Part shown: piece by piece, positions 15,845 to 23,308 of the stretch
How the letters are laid out: every line of letters starts with the position of its first letter
How positions within the stretch are numbered: the stretch's first letter is position 1
NCBI GenBank assembly: GCA_041879425.1
Contig: CP090855.1
Span: forward strand, 1-64,000
DNA: 64,000 bases
Origin: Vibrio pomeroyi
GTDB lineage: Bacteria; Pseudomonadota; Gammaproteobacteria; Enterobacterales; Vibrionaceae
Reading direction: 5' to 3'
The notes under the pieces: model-generated
The model's input: only the letters and a program-made list of their open reading frames with translations
Databases searched by the model: none
Told to the model about the DNA's origin: nothing
Program-made: the position numbers and the translations under genes

Positions 15845-18232
15845 TTAGCCGGTCTTGCGTTGCTGATTGAGTTTATTGATTAAGCGGGTTGCTTGGTGGC
15901 TGTTGACCATTAAGCGGTTGATCAACTGTTGAAGCAATTCGGCTTCTGGCATGACGTGATGTTCCGTGATCTGTTCGGCTGAAGTCGCAAGCTCAAGCAC
16001 TTCCGTCATTTCAAACCTTGAAGCGATTGCTCTGACGGCTTTCAGGGTTCTGCACAGATCATCTGTTCTGGCGCTAGAGAAGAGTTCAATCAGCTCATCA
16101 ATCTCATTTTCGAGCTCATCGACCAGTGACGTTAAGCATTCGAGTTTATCGTCCATCTCTAACTTGTCGTTTGTGAGTAACTTGCTGCGTGAAATCTCTT
16201 CTTCGGTGAGTGGTAGTTTGACCTTCGGATGACGCGTTAACATAGTGATGTTGCTGTCATCTTTGTCTGAAAGATCATGTGCGTTAGCCAATCTATGCCG
16301 GTTAACCTGAAACTGATGATGAAACTCGTTGATGGCGTTTTGTAAGCTGTTTTTCTGTAATGGCTTGGTGAGTACGAAATCAGCCCCTGAGACGATAAAT
16401 TCATCGTGCGCTTCTTTAAATACATCGGCAGTACACGCAAAAATGACCGTGGTGAGTTTGAGTTCGTTTCGGATTTTTTGAATGGCTTCAATACCGCTCA
16501 TGTTAGGCATGTGGTTATCCATAATGATCAAATCATATTGGTTTGAGGCCAGTTTATCTAAGGCCTGTAATCCATCGTAGGCGTTCTCTACCGTCAAGTT
16601 GATAGATTCACAGAACTTCCTAATCACCATTGCGTTTATCTTGTTGTCTTCCACCAGTAATACTGAGAAATCATCCAATGTCTCATTGACTTTGGTTGGT
16701 GTCTGGTCGATGACTTTTTCTTCAAGTTCATGCATTTCTAACGGCAAGGAGATAGTGAATTGTGTGCCCACATTCAGTTCGCTGAACACTGAAATGGTGC
16801 CGCCCATCAGTTCAACTAACTGCTTCACAATCGATAACCCCAATCCAGTTCCACCAAACTTACGTGTCGTGGAAAGTTCAGCTTGTTCAAAGGCTGTAAA
16901 TATATGGTCGACCTTGTCTTCTGCGATACCGATACCAGTATCGGTGACTAAAATATTTACGCTTGTTGGTGTGGTAGGTGCTATCAAGAATTCGACTTCA
17001 ACCTTGCCTGATTCCGTAAATTTGACCGCGTTACCTGCCAAGTTAAATAGAATTTGGCGTGTACGCGCAGGGTCGCCAATCAGCTGAATATTAGTCGGGA
17101 TATTGTCTTTTATGGTAAAGGTCAGGCCTTTATCCGTCGCGAGTGGTGTTAGAGTTTTGTCGAGGTGTGTAACTACGTCTGTTACCGAGAACGGGCTGTA
17201 TTCGAGCTCCATTTTCCCTTGTTCAACCTTAGAGAAATCGAGGATGTCATTCAATATGGTTACAAGGTGTTGCCCAGAGTCGATGATGATCTGTGCTTGT
17301 TTACGAGTATCGGCGCTTTGAGAGTCTTCCTTAATGATTTGTGCGATACCTAACACGCCATTCATCGGGGTTCGTAATTCGTGGCTCATGGTCGCGAGGA
17401 ATAGAGACTTAGCTTCACTGGCTTTTTCCGCTTTGTCTGCTGCCTCTTGATAGGAGAGGTTGTTTCTCTTGAGTTCGAAGACTCTGAAGATAAACATGGT
17501 GAATGAGAATGCTAAAGTCAGTAACGCCAGAACAATAATAAGCTTAACGATTAAGCTTTTAAGCTGGTCTTGAAGATCAGTAAACTGATGCTCAATATGT
17601 TCAATGTACTCCATGCTGTGTGCTGAAAGTACTTGAGAGAGCAGTTGGCTTTGCTGCTGGTTGAGCTCGGTAAACGTCTTATAAAGATTCGCGAGCTCGG
17701 AGTTAACACCAGAATGTTGAATTTCAGTTCCCCCAATCAACATGCTCGCAAGCAGCTCGCTTTGAATACCGATATTTGCGTTGTTTACCTCAGCATTAGT
17801 AGGGCTAACCCCTGTAAGTTGTAGAGTTAAAGATTGCAAAATAAACTGACGAGCCACACTTAACCCTATTAGGTTGTCTAGCGTATCTATATTCGCCATT
17901 GAAGCATTGTAAAAGCGCTCTAATAATTGAGCTGTTGGTAAGTGTTTAAAGAACGTAGAGTGGATGTTTTCGCTTTGATAACTTTCTCTGAGTTTTTGTA
18001 ATTCTTTTTCTAAAGCAACCAAATCAGCAGACATTTGATAAGGATTAGAAACACCCGCAAGCGCTGCATTAGTGATGTGATCACGCATTTCTAACACTTC
18101 ATGGCCTAACTCACGAATAGGCTCTCCATATTCGGTGACTTTTTCATGCTCTGAGTAGGTCAACATAATGAAACTGATCAAGCCGATAAACAGCGAGATA
18201 AACAGTAGAAAGGTGAGCCTGAGTTTATTCAT
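15845..18232 (-). CDS. Hybrid sensor histidine kinase with degenerate Hpt-like tail
   Basis: The product has about 795 residues. Two membrane helices (about 6-26 and 229-250) flank an all-helical periplasmic domain. The kinase core is intact: SHELRTPMNG with the phospho-histidine near 284, NAVKF, DTGIGIAED and GGTGLGLS. A receiver at about 520-635 has an intact aspartate (IIMDNHMP). The last 100 residues resemble an Hpt domain, but the expected HTLKG histidine is arginine (CRTLKA, near residue 728), so this segment should not accept phosphate. The gene overlaps the end of the peroxidase gene; ATG 18232 is preceded by GGAG. Confidence 0.87.
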   Translation of the reverse strand: MNKLRLTFLLFISLFIGLISFIMLTYSEHEKVTEYGEPIRELGHEVLEMRDHITNAALAGVSNPYQMSADLVALEKELQKLRESYQSENIHSTFFKHLPTAQLLERFYNASMANIDTLDNLIGLSVARQFILQSLTLQLTGVSPTNAEVNNANIGIQSELLASMLIGGTEIQHSGVNSELANLYKTFTELNQQQSQLLSQVLSAHSMEYIEHIEHQFTDLQDQLKSLIVKLIIVLALLTLAFSFTMFIFRVFELKRNNLSYQEAADKAEKASEAKSLFLATMSHELRTPMNGVLGIAQIIKEDSQSADTRKQAQIIIDSGQHLVTILNDILDFSKVEQGKMELEYSPFSVTDVVTHLDKTLTPLATDKGLTFTIKDNIPTNIQLIGDPARTRQILFNLAGNAVKFTESGKVEVEFLIAPTTPTSVNILVTDTGIGIAEDKVDHIFTAFEQAELSTTRKFGGTGLGLSIVKQLVELMGGTISVFSELNVGTQFTISLPLEMHELEEKVIDQTPTKVNETLDDFSVLLVEDNKINAMVIRKFCESINLTVENAYDGLQALDKLASNQYDLIIMDNHMPNMSGIEAIQKIRNELKLTTVIFACTADVFKEAHDEFIVSGADFVLTKPLQKNSLQNAINEFHHQFQVNRHRLANAHDLSDKDDSNITMLTRHPKVKLPLTEEEISRSKLLTNDKLEMDDKLECLTSLVDELENEIDELIELFSSARTDDLCRTLKAVRAIASRFEMTEVLELATSAEQITEHHVMPEAELLQQLINRLMVNSHQATRLINKLNQQRKTG

Positions 18233-19319
18233 TTTCAAACTCCACTAACATTTGAGGGCGGTTACCTGTGAGGGTTTCGAGGAATACTTTAATGTCGCTG
18301 ATGGTCTGTTCTTCAAAGGTTTTTCCAAGTTGGCTCTCACCCATGATTTTAATCGCTTCTTCTAGCGTGGCGGTTTGACCATCGTGGAAATAGGGAGCTG
18401 TTATCGCGACGTTTCTTAAACTCGCCACACGGAATAGGTGTTTGTCTTGAGGCTGAGCAGTAAACATGAAGCGTCCTTGGTCTTCACTTCGTTCTGAGCC
18501 TGTTTTTGATAATCCAAAATAACCAAATCGCATGACTATACCGCCTCCAATATTGGTGCCTTGGTGGCAACGAATACAGCCTTCTTTTTGAAAGGTTTCC
18601 CAACCTCGTTTTGCTGCATCCGAAAGCGCGGAATGATCACCTCGTAAATACTGGTCAAAAAGGGAGTGAGGCGTAGTTAAACCGCGCATGAACTCGATGA
18701 GTGCTGCCTTAATCGTGGCTGTGTTAATGGGCGTTGCTTGGTCTTCAAACATGTTGATATAAGCCTCTGAACGCGAGACATAGTCAGTAATGTGTTGCCA
18801 GTTGGAATCCATCTCGTCGACGTTGTGCACTGGGCCATCAATTTGATCGGAAAGGTTATTTACTCGGCCATCCCAAAAGAATCGATAGTTAAACACAGCG
18901 TTAAATACGGTGAGTGAGTTACGCATTCCCGCTCCATTTACCCCAATCGATACCGGAATCACTTCTGCGCCATTGGTTTGCAAGCTGTGGCAACTCTCGC
19001 AGCTGACACTTCGATTGGATGACAAATTAGGGTCTTTGAATAACGCCCAGCCTATTTTGGCAAGTTCATGGTCGATATCGGTCGAATTCGGGATGGGGAA
19101 AATTTGTTGGTCTGAAAATGCCGCTTGTTTAGGGTCTTGTGTATCAGAATGAGAGGTGCCAGTTGAAGCGTGAGAATCGTCGTGATCGCTTTGATGAGAG
19201 TGACTTTCTTTGTGCTCGAATGAAGTGTGCATGTTTGACGAGGATGCGTCATAAACCAGTATGGCGATTGAAACGCAAATGACAGTTATGCTTATTCCAG
19301 CCAAATGAGAAGTTTTCAT
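18225..19319 (-). CDS. Di-heme cytochrome c peroxidase-like protein
   Basis: The product has about 364 residues and is exported or membrane-anchored by an N-terminal helix (about 5-25). Two heme-binding CXXCH motifs, CESCH and CIRCH, and the overall layout place it in the CcpA/MauG di-heme peroxidase family, which reduces hydrogen peroxide in the periplasm or carries out related oxidations. The first 60 mature residues are rich in histidine, aspartate and serine, an unusual extension that could bind metal. It is the first gene of an operon with a hybrid kinase and a PAS-receiver protein. I chose ATG 19319 over an upstream TTG. Confidence 0.88.
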   Translation of the reverse strand: MKTSHLAGISITVICVSIAILVYDASSSNMHTSFEHKESHSHQSDHDDSHASTGTSHSDTQDPKQAAFSDQQIFPIPNSTDIDHELAKIGWALFKDPNLSSNRSVSCESCHSLQTNGAEVIPVSIGVNGAGMRNSLTVFNAVFNYRFFWDGRVNNLSDQIDGPVHNVDEMDSNWQHITDYVSRSEAYINMFEDQATPINTATIKAALIEFMRGLTTPHSLFDQYLRGDHSALSDAAKRGWETFQKEGCIRCHQGTNIGGGIVMRFGYFGLSKTGSERSEDQGRFMFTAQPQDKHLFRVASLRNVAITAPYFHDGQTATLEEAIKIMGESQLGKTFEEQTISDIKVFLETLTGNRPQMLVEFENE

Positions 19320-19644
19320 AGCGTTAGTTCCATCTAAATTTGATAGTAATGGCAACTCAGAATCCGTCTGAATTCACCTTCATTTGCCTTGTGAATGATA
19401 GGTGTATCACTATAAATCTAGTTTCATAAATTAGATGTTGCAAGATGAGGTGTCGGCATACCCACAGGCTGGTGGTCTTTGTGTTTAATAGTTTTGGATG
19501 AATAGACAGACGTTTAGGTTTGATAGGGAGTAGATTACGTATTGAAGAATTTAGTTGGAATAGATAGGTAGAAGATACAGAAAAGCCGTGGTCACTGCAT
19601 TTAGTCACCACGGCTTCGGTATTACATGTCTAGTTTAGAGGGGC
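19320..19644. other. Intergenic region: terminator and peroxidase-operon promoter
   Basis: The region lies between two minus-strand genes. It holds the sulfatase terminator listed separately; the rest presumably carries the promoter of the peroxidase operon. An 84-codon minus-strand frame within it lacks protein-like composition. Confidence 0.45.
19583..19616 (-). terminator. Terminator of the first sulfatase gene
   Basis: AAGCCGTGGT (19583-19592) pairs with ACCACGGCTT (19607-19616), and on the minus strand a TTTTCTG run follows. Confidence 0.82.
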
Positions 19645-21207
19645 TTATTTAGCTTGCGCTGCTGCCGCTTCTAGTTGCTTAAGTTTACCTTGAAGCATGT
19701 AAGCATTCTGGTTGAAGTTACCAGGGTTCAACACTTGGCTTTGCTGCATAGGGTAGTCAGGTAGCGTGTTCATGAACTCTTGTACTTTGCCACCTACAGG
19801 TACGAATAGCCACATGTTGTCTGCCATCCAACGTAGGTACATGCCAGATTCGTGTGGTGCTTTTTCGAATGGGTCAGCACGTAGGTGAACTACTTGAGGC
19901 CAGTTTGGTTGGAAACGCACAGCATCAACGATGTTACCATCCATAACAGCGAATGAAATCTTGAAGTCATTCCAACGTACAGCATTTAGTTCAGCGTTAG
20001 CAGAGAAGTAAAGCATGCTGTCACGAGGGCCTTTCTCTTCTTTACCTTCGAAGAAAGGTAGGAAGTTGTAACCATCTAGGTGTACACGCCAGTTTTTACC
20101 GTTGTAAGTTGCACCTTTGTCAGACGCTAGTTTCTCAACTACTTTGTCATCACCAGCCGCTGCTAGTAGAGTCGGAATCCAGTCTTGGTGACTCATGATG
20201 TCGTTGATCTTAGTTCCCGGTTTGATAGTGCCAGGCCAGCGAACTAGCTGAGGAACACGCATACCACCTTCGTAAGTTGTACCTTTCTCACCGTGGAAGT
20301 AAGTCGCACCGCCGTCAGGCCAAGATACTGTCTCTGCACCGTTATCGGTAGAGTAAATTACGATAGTGTTGTCAGCGATCTTAAGCTCATCAAGCTTGTC
20401 TAGAAGGATACCAACTTGGTCATCGTGCTCTAGCATGCCGTCAGCGTAGATGCTGATACCAGATTTACCTTGGTATTTTTCTTGTAGACGAGTCCATACG
20501 TGCATACGTGTTGTGTTGTGCCAGATGAAGAATGGTTTGTCAGCTTTCACTGCTTTTTCCATGAAGGCTAGAGATTCTTCTAGGAACTCTTCATCAGCGT
20601 GCTCCATACGCTTACGCGTCATAGGACCTGTATCTTCAATCTTACCGTCAGCCGTTGACTTGATTACACCACGAGGGCCGAAGTTCTTACGGAACTCAGG
20701 GTCTTTAGGGTAGTAGTATGTCTCAGGCTCTTCTTCTGCATTCAGGTGGTATAGGTTACCGAAGAACTGGTCAAAACCGTGGTTCGTTGGAAGGTGTTTA
20801 TCTTGGTCACCCATGTGGTTCTTACCGAACTGAGCAGTCATGTAGCCCTGTTCTTTAAGAAGGTCAGCGATAGTTGGAGCCCAATCTGGGATACCGTGAT
20901 CAGAGCCTGGCATACCGATAGTTAATAGACCTGTACGGAAAGGTTCTTGACCCGTTAGGAATGCAGCACGACCAGCAGTACACGATTGCTGACCGTAGTG
21001 GTCAGTAAATAGTGCGCCTTCGTTAGCAATACGGTCGATGTTAGGTGTTTCATAACCCATCATACCGTTGTTGTATGCACTGATGTTGAATACACCAATG
21101 TCATCACCCCAGATAGCAAGAATGTTTGGTTTTTCTGCTGCTGTTGCCGCTGAAGAAGCTGCTAATAAGCCAACACCTAATGCTAGTTTATTAATTTTAG
21201 TACCCAT
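19645..21207 (-). CDS. Periplasmic arylsulfatase (Cys-type)
   Basis: The product has 520 residues with a signal peptide (cleaved near ATA-AEKPN). Sulfatase family marks are the metal site WGDDIG, the modification site CTAGRAAFLTG at about residue 76, and GKNHMGD. The CXAXR site carries the cysteine that must become formylglycine, with alanine in place of the usual proline, a variant the family allows. The enzyme should hydrolyse a sulfate ester in the periplasm; the substrate is unknown. A paralogue is divergently transcribed 346 bp away, and a radical SAM maturase lies about 20 kb downstream. GGAG precedes the ATG. Confidence 0.92.
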   Translation of the reverse strand: MGTKINKLALGVGLLAASSAATAAEKPNILAIWGDDIGVFNISAYNNGMMGYETPNIDRIANEGALFTDHYGQQSCTAGRAAFLTGQEPFRTGLLTIGMPGSDHGIPDWAPTIADLLKEQGYMTAQFGKNHMGDQDKHLPTNHGFDQFFGNLYHLNAEEEPETYYYPKDPEFRKNFGPRGVIKSTADGKIEDTGPMTRKRMEHADEEFLEESLAFMEKAVKADKPFFIWHNTTRMHVWTRLQEKYQGKSGISIYADGMLEHDDQVGILLDKLDELKIADNTIVIYSTDNGAETVSWPDGGATYFHGEKGTTYEGGMRVPQLVRWPGTIKPGTKINDIMSHQDWIPTLLAAAGDDKVVEKLASDKGATYNGKNWRVHLDGYNFLPFFEGKEEKGPRDSMLYFSANAELNAVRWNDFKISFAVMDGNIVDAVRFQPNWPQVVHLRADPFEKAPHESGMYLRWMADNMWLFVPVGGKVQEFMNTLPDYPMQQSQVLNPGNFNQNAYMLQGKLKQLEAAAAQAK

Positions 21208-21553
21208 AAGGACTCCGATTCACTTTAAAGATTAATGCGTTAGAGCAACACATCGTTGGGCAAACATTAATCTCTAAAATCGGTCGTGTCTTTTTATAGT
21301 GGTTATAACTAATTGTTATGGGGTTATTATAACCTTTTGATTTTTAGGGTTTTGGTCTGTTTTGCTTGATTTACCCTCTAACGTCATGTGTGATCCTTAT
21401 CATGTTTATATACGTAATTTCTATCGTCCAGTTGTGCGCGTCGCTGTGAAGAAAAATGACAAATAGATTAATAGTTTAGCGAATCTCGCGATCGTTCAAA
21501 AAATGGACTATACGTTGTAGGGCAGGATGCAAATAACTAACGAAGAGGTTTCT
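21208..21553. promoter_or_regulatory. Divergent promoter region of the two sulfatases
   Basis: This A/T-rich region carries the palindrome listed at 21301-21334 and a weak CRP-like match (TGTGA-N6-TCATG at 21389-21404). No gene is seen in it. Its position between two divergent sulfatase genes makes it the likely control point for both. Confidence 0.5.
21301..21334. promoter_or_regulatory. Nested palindrome, candidate LysR-type operator
   Basis: The outer arms GGTTATAA and TTATAACC form a perfect 8-bp inverted repeat. Inside, ATAAC-N5-GTTAT (21305-21319) is followed by GGGG. Related palindromes lie upstream of the MoxR operon and between the FGE-like and maturase genes. Confidence 0.55.
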
Positions 21554-23101
21554 ATGACAGCGAAATATGGCGTCAAACGTCGATTAGCGATTTTGGGTAC
21601 TGCGATGATGGCGGCTTCCACCACCACATTCGCGGCAGAAAAACCGAATATTCTCGTCATTTGGGGTGACGACATTGGTCAATCTAATGTCAGTGCGTAC
21701 ACCTTTGGCTTAATGGGGTATCAAACTCCGAACATTGATAGCATCGCCAAAGAAGGCATGATGTTTACCGATTACTACGCAGAGCAATCTTGTACCGCAG
21801 GTCGCTCTACGTTCATTACAGGTCAAAGTGTACTGAGAACAGGCTTAAGTAAAGTAGGCTTGCCTGGTGCAGATATTGGCCTTCAAGCAGAAGATGCAAC
21901 CATAGCTGAACTGCTTAAACCTATGGGTTACATGACAGGTCAATTTGGTAAAAACCACCTTGGCGATAAAGATGAGTTTCTTCCAACAGCGCACGGGTTT
22001 GACGAATTTTTTGGCAATCTTTATCACCTAAATGCTGAAGAAGAGCCTGAAAATGAAGATTACCCAACTGACCCAGAGTTTCGTAAGAAATTCGGCCCGC
22101 GTGGTGTTATCAAATCATTTGCTGACGGCAAGATTGAAGATACGGGCCCATTAACACGTAAGCGTATGGAAACCGTTGATGAAGAAACGCTCGATGCCGC
22201 GCTTGATTTTATGGATCGCGCAGTGAAAGCCGACAAGCCCTTCTTCGTTTGGTGGAATGCTACACGTATGCACTTTAGAACGCACGTGAAAGCGGACAGT
22301 AAAGGTGTGACAGGCGTTGGTAACTACGCTGATGGTATGGTGGAACACGATCGCCACGTTGGACAGCTACTGAAACAAGTCGACGAGTTGGGTATCAAAG
22401 ATAACACGATTGTTTTCTACTCAACGGATAATGGTCCACACATGAACTCTTGGCCTGATGCGGGTACAACACCGTTCCGTGGTGAGAAAAACACCAACTG
22501 GGAAGGCGCATACCGTGTACCAGCAATGGTTCGTTGGCCAGGTAAGATTGAACCGGGCAGCGTTTCTAACGAAATTATGCACCACATGGATTGGATGCCA
22601 ACCTTCGTTGCAGCCGCTGGTGATGATCAGATCAAAGAGAAACTGCTGAAAGGTCATACTGCAGGTGATAAAACGTTTAAGGTTCACCTAGATGGTTATA
22701 ACTTCCTTCCTTACCTAACAGGCGAAGAAGAGAAAGGTCGTCGTCATGAGGTCTTCTACTTTACCGATGATGGTGATTTAGCAGCGCTTCGTTACAACCA
22801 ATGGAAAGCGGTGTTCATGGAGCAGCGTGCAACGGGAACCATGCAGATTTGGTCAGAACCGTTCGTGACGTTACGTCTTCCTAAGCTGTTTAACCTGCGT
22901 ATGGACCCATACGAAAACGCAGATATTACGTCGAACACCTATTATGACTGGTTGCTAGACCATGCTTATATGTTTGTTCCTGCTCAAGCGTATGTTGGCA
23001 AATTCTTAGAAACATTTGCTGAATACCCACCACGCCAAAAAGCAGCAAGCTTTAGCTTGGATCAGGTTATGGAAAAACTCCAAGAGAACCATAACAAGTA
23101 A
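21554..23101 (+). CDS. Periplasmic arylsulfatase paralogue (Cys-type)
   Basis: The product has about 515 residues with a signal peptide (cleavage near TFA-AEKPN) and the same marks as its divergent neighbour: WGDDIG, CTAGRSTFITG, GKNHLGD and shared long segments such as FFGNLYHLNAEEEPE. The two are clear paralogues from a duplication. I start at ATG 21554, which has AGAGG 5 bases upstream; an ATG nine codons earlier is weaker. The substrate is unknown. Differences in the C-terminal third suggest the two enzymes act on different sulfated compounds. Confidence 0.92.
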   Translation: MTAKYGVKRRLAILGTAMMAASTTTFAAEKPNILVIWGDDIGQSNVSAYTFGLMGYQTPNIDSIAKEGMMFTDYYAEQSCTAGRSTFITGQSVLRTGLSKVGLPGADIGLQAEDATIAELLKPMGYMTGQFGKNHLGDKDEFLPTAHGFDEFFGNLYHLNAEEEPENEDYPTDPEFRKKFGPRGVIKSFADGKIEDTGPLTRKRMETVDEETLDAALDFMDRAVKADKPFFVWWNATRMHFRTHVKADSKGVTGVGNYADGMVEHDRHVGQLLKQVDELGIKDNTIVFYSTDNGPHMNSWPDAGTTPFRGEKNTNWEGAYRVPAMVRWPGKIEPGSVSNEIMHHMDWMPTFVAAAGDDQIKEKLLKGHTAGDKTFKVHLDGYNFLPYLTGEEEKGRRHEVFYFTDDGDLAALRYNQWKAVFMEQRATGTMQIWSEPFVTLRLPKLFNLRMDPYENADITSNTYYDWLLDHAYMFVPAQAYVGKFLETFAEYPPRQKAASFSLDQVMEKLQENHNK

Positions 23102-23146
23102 GCTTTGGTTTGTTGCAACTGATAGCTTGATGAAACTGAAAACACA

Positions 23147-23171
23147 AAGAGCTCCTAGGAGCTCTTTTTTT
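23147..23171 (+). terminator. Terminator of the second sulfatase gene
   Basis: A palindromic stem built on AGAGCTCCTAGGAGCTCT is followed by seven T residues, about 45 bp after the stop codon. Confidence 0.85.
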
Positions 23172-23269
23172 ATGCGCATATCGATGAGTAAATACCAGTC
23201 GTGAATATGAGTCACAACAATCAAGCTCACTGCCACTAAATAATTGTAAATTCATCGTTTTTACGTCTA

Positions 23270-23286
23270 CCTTATTAAGCATAAGG
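23270..23286. promoter_or_regulatory. Palindrome upstream of the octaheme gene
   Basis: CCTTAT and ATAAGG form a perfect 6-bp inverted repeat with a 5-base spacer, ending 22 bp before the start codon of the octaheme protein. The 6-N5-6 geometry resembles the other palindromes in the locus but the sequence differs. Confidence 0.4.
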
Positions 23287-23308
23287 ATGTATAAAAACAA
23301 GGAATGTT

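Noticed and set aside
19357..19611. 84-codon minus-strand frame upstream of the peroxidase operon
   Set aside because: It contains the sulfatase terminator hairpin and has no protein-like composition or good start signal.
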